From Streptococcus mitis (GTDB taxonomy: Bacteria > Bacillota > Bacilli > Lactobacillales > Streptococcaceae), in NCBI RefSeq assembly GCF_005144795.1, contig NZ_SWFJ01000009.1, positions 52,891 to 116,890 on the forward strand: a stretch of DNA of 64,000 bases. Reading direction: 5' to 3'. The notes beneath the pieces were generated by a model. That model saw only the letters and a program-made list of their open reading frames with translations, had not been told where the DNA came from and ran no database searches. Both the position numbers and the translations under genes were made by a program. Numbering within the stretch: position 1 is the stretch's first letter; each line of letters opens with the position of its first letter. Positions 23,461 through 32,151 of this stretch are shown piece by piece.

Positions 23461-24300
23461 ATGCTTAACAAGCTAAAGGAATTGAGTAAAGAACAAAAGA
23501 TTATAGGTAGTATTGTACTACTGCTTATCCTCGTTCTGTTCTTCACACTATTAACTAGCGGTAGCACTAAACACTCACAAGTTCAAACTAAGGCTAGTGA
23601 TTCTGTCAAACAGTCTTCACAAGTTAAACAGTCTAGTTCATCTTCCTCTACTTCATCATCCAGTAGTGAAACTAGCTCTAAAATAGAGAAATGGTCTCCA
23701 ACTGGGCATATAGCCGTAGATGCTTATCTTAATACACCACAAATTAAAATCATACTGCGAGCCAAAGCACTGAGAGAGGTAGCACACAAACTCTCTAACA
23801 CAGATAAACTCTACGAAGTTGAAGCTGAGGTAATTGGAATTGAAGAAAAAGATGAATACCGTGAGTACAACATAACAGGTAAGAAACTTCTTATCCGTAC
23901 ACCTGAATCACTAACTGTGAAAATGAATGAACTTATGGTCTATACAGGAAATACAGTATCTTTAGAAAAATATGATTCAATCGATAAAGGCTCGTTAGTA
24001 ATCAGTGAAGTGAGAAAAACAGAAAAAGCACAAGAAGAGGAAAAAGCAAGTATTGAAGCCTCCAAATCAAAAGAGGAAGAAAGGAAAGCATCTTCACGAG
24101 CAAAAGAACAAGAACAAGCTTCATCTCACACTACAACTACTCCTACACAATCGTCTACACCTGCTCCACAATCAAATTTAAGACCGTTCAAAAACTGTAA
24201 GGAAGCACGAAAAGCAGGACGTGTAAACATACCTGCTAGTGACCCACAATATGGTCCATGGTTAGATAGAGACAAAGACGGATACGGATGTGATGAATAG
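23461..24300 (+). CDS. Membrane-anchored Ser-rich protein with C-terminal Excalibur domain
   Basis: 279 residues. One membrane helix near the start (IIGSIVLLLILVLFFTLL), a Ser-rich stretch (about 55-75), a central beta domain, a charged helical stalk rich in E/K/S, and a C-terminal Excalibur calcium-binding motif (FKNCKEARKAG and the DRDKDGYGCDE loop). The predicted topology places the calcium domain outside the cell. Its stop overlaps the next gene. The two cysteines of the Excalibur motif would be a natural substrate for the thioredoxin-like neighbour. Confidence 0.75.
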   Translation: MLNKLKELSKEQKIIGSIVLLLILVLFFTLLTSGSTKHSQVQTKASDSVKQSSQVKQSSSSSSTSSSSSETSSKIEKWSPTGHIAVDAYLNTPQIKIILRAKALREVAHKLSNTDKLYEVEAEVIGIEEKDEYREYNITGKKLLIRTPESLTVKMNELMVYTGNTVSLEKYDSIDKGSLVISEVRKTEKAQEEEKASIEASKSKEEERKASSRAKEQEQASSHTTTTPTQSSTPAPQSNLRPFKNCKEARKAGRVNIPASDPQYGPWLDRDKDGYGCDE

Positions 24301-24730
24301 TAAAAAAGTTCTTATTCTACTGTCACTACTACTTATTATAATCGTCACATTCACAGCATACTTAACTACTCTACCACAAACAGAATACCAGATAGCTATA
24401 AAGAGACTCCAAAAGATAAGTTTAGAGGCTGTGGAACAGAAAATACAACATAAAGAAAGCTTTTACCTATACACAGGGAGAGAGAGTTGTCCATACTGCC
24501 AAGAATTTGCTCCAAAGCTAGCAAAAGCAGTAGATAAAACTGAGACAACTGTGTATTACTTAGATAGTGAGCATATAGATAAGACAAGTTGGAATAACTT
24601 TAAAACAACTGTAGGATTCAAAACAATCCCCAATCTCACTTACTTCACAAATGGTACAGTATATGACATATTACCGAAAGCAAGTCAAGCTAATGTTGAA
24701 GTGATTACACAGTTTATTGAAGAGAAATAA
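24293..24730 (+). CDS. Membrane-anchored thioredoxin-like protein
   Basis: 145 residues from ATG at 24293; a GTG one codon earlier is possible. It has an N-terminal membrane helix, then a thioredoxin fold with CPYC (YTGRESCPYCQEF) and the later cis-Pro region (KTIPNLTYF). It is similar in layout to bacteriocin-associated thiol oxidoreductases such as PedC/BrcD. It overlaps the Excalibur gene, suggesting it makes or keeps disulfides in it outside the cell. Confidence 0.72.
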   Translation: MNSKKVLILLSLLLIIIVTFTAYLTTLPQTEYQIAIKRLQKISLEAVEQKIQHKESFYLYTGRESCPYCQEFAPKLAKAVDKTETTVYYLDSEHIDKTSWNNFKTTVGFKTIPNLTYFTNGTVYDILPKASQANVEVITQFIEEK

Positions 24731-24792
24731 AAAAACAAGTACAAACAGCTAATAACTTGAATGTTATAAGATAAAATTCAGGGAGACCAACA

Positions 24793-25746
24793 ATGATTAA
24801 AGGAAAAATTATTAAAATAACTGAAGCTACAGTTTATATAGGTTATGAAGATGGAAGTTTAAAGGAAATTCCTATTGAATCTTGTGACTTTGAACCTAGT
24901 ATAGGGGATTATGTCGAGGTTTATGGTGATATTGTTATAAAGATTGATAGTAAAAATAAAATTAGCAAAGTGAAAAAAAGTATTTCTAAAAGACTATCAT
25001 TAGTCGCACATATAAATCTAGTTTTAGTAATAATTATAGCTATTATCACTGTAATTTGTTCAATATATCTAGGTTATCAGGAAACCATAGCCCTAGTTGT
25101 ACTTGAGTCGACTATAATGTGCTTATTAAATCTTGCATTTCTAATAATTTCATCTATTAAAAAAAGTAAAGTAAATAAGGACATTTCTTTCAAATGTTTT
25201 ATTATCGCTCTTGTATGTGTGATTTTGTCATTTATGGCATTTGGTTTTGTAGAAAAGTTTACAGAAAAGACACCAACGACAGTTTCAAGAAATACTACAT
25301 CACAAAATAGTTCTAACTCCTCATCCTCTTTAAAGGCAAGTAGCTCTACTACACCTTCATCATCTAGAGAGAGTAGCTCTAGTTCATCATCCTCAGTACC
25401 ATCAAAACCTAAGATTACTGTAGATAATGATAAAGCAATTTATGGTGAAGTAGACTATAACAAGTGGAATCATGATGAAATAGCCGTAGATACTAAAGTA
25501 AGAGTATATGGTAAAGTTTTACAAGCTATGGAAGATGGGAAAGCCTATACACTGCGTGTAGCCATAAATGATGACTATGATAAAATTATTTTGGTTTCTA
25601 TTCCTTCTGAATACAACAATAGAGTTATAGCCGAAGATGACCATATAACATTGTACGGACTAGTAAAAGGAAGACAAAGTTATGAAACGATCTTTAAATC
25701 CACAAAAACACTTCCTCTCATGGTTGCCTATATGTACGAGAACTAA
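24793..25746 (+). CDS. Paralog of the 21225 membrane protein
   Basis: 317 residues with the same plan as the gene at 21225: N-terminal beta domain, three helices, Ser-rich linker and external domain. The first 55 and last 105 residues are almost identical to that gene (for example DKIILVSIPSEYNNRVIAED in both), while the membrane part has diverged. This unequal pattern points to gene conversion of the ends or selection on the middle. Function unknown. Confidence 0.6.
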   Translation: MIKGKIIKITEATVYIGYEDGSLKEIPIESCDFEPSIGDYVEVYGDIVIKIDSKNKISKVKKSISKRLSLVAHINLVLVIIIAIITVICSIYLGYQETIALVVLESTIMCLLNLAFLIISSIKKSKVNKDISFKCFIIALVCVILSFMAFGFVEKFTEKTPTTVSRNTTSQNSSNSSSSLKASSSTTPSSSRESSSSSSSSVPSKPKITVDNDKAIYGEVDYNKWNHDEIAVDTKVRVYGKVLQAMEDGKAYTLRVAINDDYDKIILVSIPSEYNNRVIAEDDHITLYGLVKGRQSYETIFKSTKTLPLMVAYMYEN

Positions 25747-25752
25747 TACTAC

Positions 25753-26856
25753 ATGAAAAATAAAAAACATAACCAAATTATTCAGGTTTCAGAAACACAT
25801 ATTATCATTCGACTCCACACAAACGAGACTCTAAATGTTCCTATCAATGAGTTAACTTTTCACCCTAAAGTAAATGATATTGTTGAAGTTTACCAAAATC
25901 AGAATCACGTAGTAGTTTGTCCTCTACCACAGAACAACAAGCTTTGGATTCTTATATCCTCAATTACACTTCTACTTCTTACCATTATAGGATCTACTTT
26001 TTTATTCTTTAGACATCCAGATAGGAATATAGAAACCGTAGATAGTCACTCTTCACAACAAATCTCATCTACTACTTCTAGTTCCTCTGCATCATCCAGC
26101 TCTTCTTCCAGCACATCTACTACAAGCTCTAGCTCAAATGAAGATACTATCATAGATACGACAGCCGAAGAACTTCGAGATATGGAGAATGATGGTAGAT
26201 TAAAGACTGGTCAACTATACCGCTTCACAGCAGAACTAACACGTCAAAAGTTTTGGGAAGCATACGTAGGACACTTTAAAGCTCTAAATACATACCATAC
26301 TATTTGGGTAAAAGCTAGTAATGCTCCTATGACTGGTGTACAAGTACAAATTAAGAAATCTATGATTGAGGGATGGCAAGAAGGAGCGACCGTTACTTTC
26401 ACAGTCAAAATCATGGAAGACTCTGAAAAGTTTCAATTCTGGGTTGCTACTGATGCCACACTTATCACGACTCCCACAGAAGAAAAGCACACAGAAAATA
26501 CAACACAAGAAATTGATACACAGGCAATACTAAAAGGCAACTTCTCTAGTATAGCTGGTACTTGGAGAAATGAAAAAGGAAATTGGGTTACATTTGATAA
26601 TAACGGTTTAACAAGTGGAACAAAAATTGAAGGAATTTATCTTTCAAATGAAAACACCTTACACCTATCTTTACGTGGAGAGGGTGCTGGAGCTTCAATG
26701 GGAATTTATCCCCCTGGAACAAGTATACCTATGAAACGATTTGAAAATAATCAAATGGTATCAATCGAAGACCCAACTGATAAAAGTAAAACTAGAATTA
26801 TTATTACTCAAACACATCCATCTGATGAAAAAGCTGTCTACTACAAAATAGACTAA
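25753..26856 (+). CDS. Membrane protein with the shared N-terminal domain and two external domains
   Basis: 367 residues. The N-terminal 50 residues are a diverged copy of the shared domain (VSETHIIIRLHTNETLNVPI, FHPKVNDIVEVYQN). One membrane helix (about 70-92) and a Ser/Thr-rich linker follow, then a beta domain (160-240). The C-terminal part begins FSSIAGTWRNEKGNWVTFDN, like DUF6287 domains of streptococcal lipoproteins. It is last in the block, 6 bases after the preceding stop. Confidence 0.6.
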   Translation: MKNKKHNQIIQVSETHIIIRLHTNETLNVPINELTFHPKVNDIVEVYQNQNHVVVCPLPQNNKLWILISSITLLLLTIIGSTFLFFRHPDRNIETVDSHSSQQISSTTSSSSASSSSSSSTSTTSSSSNEDTIIDTTAEELRDMENDGRLKTGQLYRFTAELTRQKFWEAYVGHFKALNTYHTIWVKASNAPMTGVQVQIKKSMIEGWQEGATVTFTVKIMEDSEKFQFWVATDATLITTPTEEKHTENTTQEIDTQAILKGNFSSIAGTWRNEKGNWVTFDNNGLTSGTKIEGIYLSNENTLHLSLRGEGAGASMGIYPPGTSIPMKRFENNQMVSIEDPTDKSKTRIIITQTHPSDEKAVYYKID

Positions 26857-26897
26857 AACAACATTCTCTATACTTATAGAGTTTTCCTAGTTACCTG

Positions 26898-26932
26898 AAA
26901 ATCCCTGCAATTACTCATTGCAGGGATTTTGT
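26898..26932. terminator. Bidirectional terminator at the end of the cluster
   Basis: AAAATCCCTGCAAT pairs with ATTGCAGGGATTTTG. Strong symmetric hairpin. Confidence 0.75.
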
Positions 26933-27020
26933 ATATCCTTTATATCACATGAACCTCCTTCAGACAATTCCACATTACTAACATATTTTTGATATAGAGA
27001 GTTAAAAAGTTTATAACTGA

Positions 27021-27097
27021 ACAAACCCAGAAATCAACGGTTTAAGATAAAGCAAAAAGCCCACTGTTGTAGGCTTTCTGTATCATATATCTTAAAA
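27021..27097. repeat. rpsD-adjacent copy of the element-end sequence, with rpsD terminator
   Basis: Same sequence as 9198-9280. On the minus strand AAAGCC and GGGCTTTTTG flank ACAACAGT, forming the rpsD terminator (27053-27080). Confidence 0.65.
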
Positions 27098-27709
27098 TTA
27101 AAGCATCTTGTTGTAGAATTCAACGACAAGTGCTTCGTTGATTTCTGGGTTGATTTCGTCGCGTTCTGGCAAGCGAGTCAATGAACCTTCCAATTTTTCA
27201 GCGTCGAATGATACGAATGCTGGGCGTCCAAGAGTAGCTTCTACTGCTTCAAGGATTGCTGGAACTTTCAATGATTTCTCACGAACTGAGATCACTTGAC
27301 CTGGAGTTACGCGGTATGATGGGATATCAACGCGTTTTCCGTCAACAAGGATGTGACCGTGGTTTACGAATTGACGAGCTTGACGACGAGTAGTCGCAAG
27401 ACCAAGACGGTAAACAACGTTATCCAAACGACGTTCCAAAAGAAGCATGAAGTTGAAACCTAGGATTCCGCCTTTGATTTTTGTAGCTTGTACGAACAAG
27501 TTACGGAATTGTTTTTCACCTACACCGTAAGTGAAACGAAGTTTTTGTTTTTCAGCCAATTGCAAACCGTATTCTGACAATTTAGAACGGTTGTTTGGTC
27601 CGTGTTGTCCTGGTACGTAGTTACGACGTGCCAATTCTTTACCTGTACCTGTAAGTGAAAGGCCAAGGCGACGAGCTTGTTTCCAAGATGGTCCTGTATA
27701 ACGTGACAT
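27098..27709 (-). CDS. rpsD: 30S ribosomal protein S4
   Basis: 203 residues, the standard length. The start [16 protein letters not shown], the S4 RNA-binding domain ([20 protein letters not shown]) and the end VVEFYNKML are diagnostic. It is a primary 16S rRNA binder that nucleates the small subunit. GGAGG precedes the ATG. Its last codons form the attachment site used by the satellite family to the left; the gene is intact, its 3' end matching element copies by one base. Confidence 0.99.
   Translation of the reverse strand: MSRYTGPSWKQARRLGLSLTGTGKELARRNYVPGQHGPNNRSKLSEYGLQLAEKQKLRFTYGVGEKQFRNLFVQATKIKGGILGFNFMLLLERRLDNVVYRLGLATTRRQARQFVNHGHILVDGKRVDIPSYRVTPGQVISVREKSLKVPAILEAVEATLGRPAFVSFDAEKLEGSLTRLPERDEINPEINEALVVEFYNKML
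27104..27119. other. Attachment core in the rpsD 3' end
   Basis: CATCTTGTTGTAGAAT. The matching core at 18380-18395 differs by one base; a shorter match (CATTTTGTT) is at 9281-9289. Confidence 0.6.
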
Positions 27710-27874
27710 GTGAATGTCCTCCTGATATAAATAATATTTCGGTGGAAATAGTCACTTAGAAAGCCCTGATTCGTGCAGATGCCCTTCGCCTAAACAGCCA
27801 AGGTTACTTATCATAAGACACCTGTTGACGAGCTTCATGCTTTCCTGCTGATATTTCGCACAAAATCCATTCTA
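27710..27874 (-). promoter_or_regulatory. rpsD promoter and structured leader
   Basis: An extended -10 (TGGTAGAAT, box 27869-27874) would give a leader of about 155 bases with several stems. In Firmicutes rpsD is often controlled by binding of S4 to its own leader; that role here is by analogy. Confidence 0.45.
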
Positions 27875-27903
27875 CCATGAATGGCTAGATTTGTAAAGGG
27901 GTT

Positions 27904-28956
27904 TTAAGCTTTATTTTCACTGCCAGAGAGATTGAGAAGGAGGGTAAAGGTGCTTCCTAGACCGTACTGGCTGCTGACTGTAATTTCCCCACCTAATTGA
28001 TGGGCCAATTCACGCGCAATCGCAAGCCCTAAGCCATGACCACCTGTTTTCATGTTACGCGAAGTTTCTACACGATAAAGGCGCTTGAAAATATTCTCCA
28101 AATCCTCTGGGGCAATCCCCTGTCCCTCATCGGTCACACTGATTGAAAGCTGGTTATTTTCCAGCTTAGCTACCACTTCCAACTTGGTCCCTGGAGCCGA
28201 GTATTTAAAAGCGTTATTGACCAGATTCACCAAGATGCGAGAAAGTTTGGCATAATCTCCTTCAATCCGGGCAGACTCTGGGATTACCTGCAAATGGACA
28301 TCTCGCTCCTCCTGCTCAATCAAGAACTGAAATTCACTCATGCACTCAATCAAGAGCTGGTCCAGAAAAATGCTGTCCTTGCTGGTCGTTTCCACCTGAT
28401 TTCTAGCTGTATTTAGGGTCAAAAAATTCAACTCCTCAACCAGTTTATTGAGTCTTTCCGTCTGACGCCCAATGGTTGCTAGATAATGGTCCTGTTCTCC
28501 TTCCTTGATAACCCCATCCAAAATCCCTTCTACTGTCGCTTGAATCGAAGTAATGGGAGTCTTGATATCATGCGATAGCTGGGCAATCATCAAGCCCTTT
28601 TCTCGTTCGCTTTCTTCCAAGGAATCAAAGGTGGCCTGCAAATCATGGGACATTTCATTGAAAGCTTGCCCTAATTGCTGAAATTCTACAGGTCCTTGAA
28701 CCTCCAGATTTGATGGAAAGTCCTTGTCCGCTACCCGCTTGGCATGTTCCTTGAGTTTGCCCAATGAAGTAAAGACAGGCGATAGGAGAAAGAGACTAAT
28801 TCCAGCACCGATAAAACTAGCCACGAGAGTCATACCCACTAGGAAATAAATTTCTCTTTCTGCAATTAGCATTCGCTGGATAGCCCAAAAAACCACGATA
28901 ATCGTTAGGAGTGTTGAAATGACATACCCCACTAAAATATAACTTTTTAATTTCAT
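27904..28956 (-). CDS. Sensor histidine kinase, TCS08/SaeS-like
   Basis: 350 residues. Two membrane helices (about 7-27 and 37-59) with almost no external loop, so it is an intramembrane-sensing type. A HAMP-like linker follows, then the H-box SHDIKTPI with His129, the N-box (NLVNNAFKYS) and G-boxes (DEGQGI, GGHGLGLAIA). Its start overlaps the stop of the regulator gene in ATGA. The gene order kinase, regulator, pavB beside rpsD matches pneumococcal TCS08. Confidence 0.88.
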   Translation of the reverse strand: MKLKSYILVGYVISTLLTIIVVFWAIQRMLIAEREIYFLVGMTLVASFIGAGISLFLLSPVFTSLGKLKEHAKRVADKDFPSNLEVQGPVEFQQLGQAFNEMSHDLQATFDSLEESEREKGLMIAQLSHDIKTPITSIQATVEGILDGVIKEGEQDHYLATIGRQTERLNKLVEELNFLTLNTARNQVETTSKDSIFLDQLLIECMSEFQFLIEQEERDVHLQVIPESARIEGDYAKLSRILVNLVNNAFKYSAPGTKLEVVAKLENNQLSISVTDEGQGIAPEDLENIFKRLYRVETSRNMKTGGHGLGLAIARELAHQLGGEITVSSQYGLGSTFTLLLNLSGSENKA

Positions 28957-29651
28957 TGACTACCTCGTGCTTTCTCAATTTTGTAGCCCAAGCCCCAGAC
29001 GGTTTTGATGGTCGGTGTTTCTGCACTAGCATGTTTAGCCAACTCCTGTCGAAGAGCATGAATATGAACATTCAAGGTATTAGTATCATCCACATAGTCT
29101 TCTTGCCAGACCTTTTCATAGAGGTCTGTCTTAGAAAAAACTCGCTCTGGATTGCTGGCTAAAAGCCATAGAAGTTCGAAGGATTTGACTGTCAAATCAA
29201 GCGCCACATCTCCAACTTGGACCTCATGGCTACCGTGATTCATCCGTAAATCCCCGAGACTGACGACTTCTGTCTCACCTCCACGATGAAGGCGACGTAA
29301 GATATTGTGGACACGCAAAACCAGCTCTCGAGGGCTAAAGGGCTTGGCAATAAAGTCATCTGCCCCTAAGCTCAGACCATAAATTTTATCTTGCTCACTA
29401 GTCTTAGCCGTGATAAAGAGAAAAGGCTGATCCGGAGATTGATACTGGACTTCGCTAATCAAATCATAACCATCCATCCGAGGCATCATGATATCTGTAA
29501 TAATCAAATCAATTGGTTTTCTCTTGAAGATTTCCAAGGCCTCTACTCCATCATGGGCCACCAAAACCTGATATCCTGCCTGAACCAGATAACGTTGATG
29601 AATATCTGTGATTTCTACCTCGTCGTCAACGAGTAAAATTGTCTTTCCCAT
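28953..29651 (-). CDS. Response regulator, OmpR/PhoB family, TCS08-like
   Basis: 232 residues from MGKTILLVDDEVEI, chosen because GGAGAGAC lies just ahead. The receiver domain carries D9-D10, phospho-acceptor D53 in IITDIMMPRMDG and T-K further on. The C-terminal winged helix includes the EKVWQEDYVDDTNTLNVHIH region. It is co-transcribed with the kinase and is a likely regulator of pavB next door. Confidence 0.9.
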   Translation of the reverse strand: MGKTILLVDDEVEITDIHQRYLVQAGYQVLVAHDGVEALEIFKRKPIDLIITDIMMPRMDGYDLISEVQYQSPDQPFLFITAKTSEQDKIYGLSLGADDFIAKPFSPRELVLRVHNILRRLHRGGETEVVSLGDLRMNHGSHEVQVGDVALDLTVKSFELLWLLASNPERVFSKTDLYEKVWQEDYVDDTNTLNVHIHALRQELAKHASAETPTIKTVWGLGYKIEKARGSQ

Positions 29652-29673
29652 CTGTCTCTCCTTTGAAAAAAAC

Positions 29674-29700
29674 AGTGCTATACCACAATAGTATAACACT
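29674..29700. promoter_or_regulatory. Inverted repeat in the regulator promoter
   Basis: AGTGCTATAC and GTATAACACT, 7 bases apart, overlapping the -10 (minus strand TATACT, 29690-29695) of the regulator-kinase operon. A possible operator, self or foreign. Confidence 0.4.
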
Positions 29701-29774
29701 ATTTTTATCTCTTTACGAACATTCTAAACGATATCTGGATTTTTCAAATCCTAGATAGAAAGTCTGTAGCTAGA

Positions 29775-32027
29775 CTAGTCATTTTCCTCTTTTTTAGCTT
29801 TCAAACCGAGACCACCTAACAGTCCTGCTAAGGCGAGTCCAAAGAATCCAAGAGTAGCCATTGATGTTTGGGCTTCGCCAGTATATGGAAGCATGTCTTT
29901 TTGGTCTTTCATTTGAGCAGCCATCATTGGACTTGATACCTTGTTATTGGATGTCATCTTGCCTTCATCAGACATTTTGCTTGATGTTGCTGGAGCTTGA
30001 TCTTGTTTCATGCTTGGTGTTGCCATAGGCTGGCTAGCATTCATGGTTTTGTCCTGCTCTTTGCTAGGCATCATCTTATCCTGGCTAGCAGCTGGCATTT
30101 TAGATTTCATCTCATCTTGATTGGCACTTGGCATTTGAGCGTTCATCTTAGACGCATCTTGATGACTATTCATCATTGGAGCCGGCATAGCTGAACCATT
30201 AGAAGATGGGACGAAGCCTGATTGCATCTGAGTAAGAGACTGATGTCCATTCAAGTTCACTGTCAAATCCTTAGTCGCTACGAGATTGCTCAAATCTGCC
30301 TTGCCGTCTTTCGCACCGTACACTTTGATGGTAGCTTTATAGCTTCGAGTACCATTTTGTTTCAAAAGGTCAAGAAGCTCTTTATCTGATTTGCCTTGAG
30401 TACCTGCCAAGTCCACTTCGTAGAAGTAGAGACCTTTGCCCAATTTTTCTACTGGTGGAAGGGCGGGATTTTTGGCTGAACCATTGTCTGACCATGGAGC
30501 CTTGTCTGAAGCTTTCAAAATCAGACGAGTCAACATGCCATCACCAGCGAAGAATTCATATGGAATAACTTGGTTGACACCAGCTGTGAACGGTCCTGGG
30601 AAGTTAGCTTTGTCCAAGTAAGTAGCTGGGACGTCTACTGTATCTTTAGTATTGTCAGCTACGCCTTTTTGCACTTCAGCTGGAGTAGTTAAGCCATTCA
30701 AGTTGACATCCAAATCCTTAGTCGCTACAAGATTAGTTAAATCAGCCTTGCCGTCTTTGGCACCGTACACCTTGATAGTAGCTTTATAGCTTTGCGTACC
30801 ATTTTGTTTTAACAAGTCCAGAAGCTCTTTGTCTGATTTGCCTTGGGTACCAGCCAAATCTACTTCATAGAAGTAAAGGCCTTTGCCCAATTTTTCTACT
30901 GGTGGAAGAGCGGGATTTTTAGCTGAACCATTGTCTGACCATGGAGCCTTGTCTGAAGCTTTCAAAATCAGACGAGTCAACATACCGTCACCGGCGAAGA
31001 ATTCGTATGGAATAACTTGGTTGACACCAGCTGTGAATGGACCTGGGAAGTTGGCTTTATCCAAGTATGTAGCTGGGACATCTACTGTGTCTTTAGTATT
31101 GTCAGCCACACCTTTTTGGACTTCAGCTGGAGTGGTCAAGCCATTCAAATTGACATCCAATTCTTTAGTCGCTACAAGGTTGCTCAAGTCTGCCTTGCCA
31201 TCTTTAGCACCGTAAACTTTGATGGTAGCTTTATAACTTTGAGTGCCGTTTTGTTTCAAGAGGTCTAGAAGCTCTTTATCAGATTTACCTTGAGTTCCTG
31301 CCAAATCCACTTCATAGAAATAGAGGCCTTTGCCCAATTTTTCTACTGGTGGAAGAGCTGGGTTTTTAGCTGAGCCATTGTCTGACCATGGAGCCTTGTC
31401 GGATGCTTTCAATATAAGGCGAGTTAACATACCGTCACCAGCGAAGAACTCGTACGGGATAACTTGATTGACACCAGCTGTGAATGGACCTGGGAAGTTG
31501 GCTTTATCTAAGTATGTGGCTGGCACATCCACCGTATCTTTAGTATTGTCAGCCACACCCTTTTGCACTTCAGCTGGGGTGGTTGCTGGTTGAGCTTCAT
31601 TTGCTTCACGGTCTTGTCCAGAAACTGTAGGCGCAGGTTTAACCGCATCTTCTGTTTCTTTCTTAGATTCTGGTTTTGCGTGCACTTCTTCTTTGGGTGC
31701 TGCTACTAGTTCTTTAGCAGCTACATCTCCTTTTTCTGGAGAGCTTGTAGTATCCAAGCTTGCTTTAGGTGTTGAATCTGCCTGTTCTGAAGGAAGAGCT
31801 ACATCAACTGCTTTCTTGAGAACCTCTGCTGGTAAGTCGCTCTTTTCACTCACTGAAGCAGCGTCTGGCACAACTTGAGCAGGGGTCGGATTGACCACAT
31901 CGGCACGTACAGAACTTGGTTGACCAACTAGAACAAAAAAGCCACTGGCTACAACAACTGAGGCAACCCCGACACTAAGACGGCGAATAGACCAACGAGT
32001 ATATCTTTGATTTGGATTGAATTTCAT
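29775..32027 (-). CDS. pavB: Surface adhesin PavB with three SSURE repeats
   Basis: 750 residues. A YSIRK-type signal (RWSIRRLSVGVASVVVASGF) leads to a charged region, then three SSURE units of 149 residues (about 149-297, 298-446, 447-595). After these comes an unusual Met/Gln/Ser-rich stretch (about 600-705) and a sortase signal LPYTG with membrane helix and charged tail. Pneumococcal PavB binds fibronectin and plasminogen through the SSURE repeats, and their number varies among strains. The protein is cell-wall anchored. Confidence 0.93.
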   Translation of the reverse strand: MKFNPNQRYTRWSIRRLSVGVASVVVASGFFVLVGQPSSVRADVVNPTPAQVVPDAASVSEKSDLPAEVLKKAVDVALPSEQADSTPKASLDTTSSPEKGDVAAKELVAAPKEEVHAKPESKKETEDAVKPAPTVSGQDREANEAQPATTPAEVQKGVADNTKDTVDVPATYLDKANFPGPFTAGVNQVIPYEFFAGDGMLTRLILKASDKAPWSDNGSAKNPALPPVEKLGKGLYFYEVDLAGTQGKSDKELLDLLKQNGTQSYKATIKVYGAKDGKADLSNLVATKELDVNLNGLTTPAEVQKGVADNTKDTVDVPATYLDKANFPGPFTAGVNQVIPYEFFAGDGMLTRLILKASDKAPWSDNGSAKNPALPPVEKLGKGLYFYEVDLAGTQGKSDKELLDLLKQNGTQSYKATIKVYGAKDGKADLTNLVATKDLDVNLNGLTTPAEVQKGVADNTKDTVDVPATYLDKANFPGPFTAGVNQVIPYEFFAGDGMLTRLILKASDKAPWSDNGSAKNPALPPVEKLGKGLYFYEVDLAGTQGKSDKELLDLLKQNGTRSYKATIKVYGAKDGKADLSNLVATKDLTVNLNGHQSLTQMQSGFVPSSNGSAMPAPMMNSHQDASKMNAQMPSANQDEMKSKMPAASQDKMMPSKEQDKTMNASQPMATPSMKQDQAPATSSKMSDEGKMTSNNKVSSPMMAAQMKDQKDMLPYTGEAQTSMATLGFFGLALAGLLGGLGLKAKKEEND
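30243..31583. repeat. Three tandem 447-bp SSURE-coding units
   Basis: Units follow each other at exactly 447 bases and differ by a few percent. Such a block can expand or contract by recombination. Confidence 0.85.
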
Positions 32028-32065
32028 AGGATTCTCCTTAGAGTTTTTCTTTATTTGATGACTCT

Positions 32066-32123
32066 AGTATAATCTCCTAAAATTAAAAAGGATTAAGAAA
32101 AAGTTAAAATTTTTCTTAAATCC
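32066..32123 (-). promoter_or_regulatory. pavB promoter with inverted repeat
   Basis: GGATTAAGAAAAA and TTTTTCTTAAATCC (32090-32123) flank TTAAAA just upstream of the minus-strand -10 TATACT (32066-32071). It is a plausible binding site for the adjacent response regulator. Confidence 0.45.
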
Positions 32124-32151
32124 CTCTTATAAAATACTTATATTAACTTTT

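Noticed and set aside
9282..27103. Integrative conjugative element
   Set aside because: No relaxase, coupling protein, type IV secretion ATPase or oriT-like sequence is visible.
30243..31583. Regularly spaced 447-bp repeats, checked as a possible CRISPR-like array
   Set aside because: They are in-frame SSURE protein repeats of pavB with no short palindromic repeats or unique spacers. No CRISPR array or cas gene is seen anywhere in the window.
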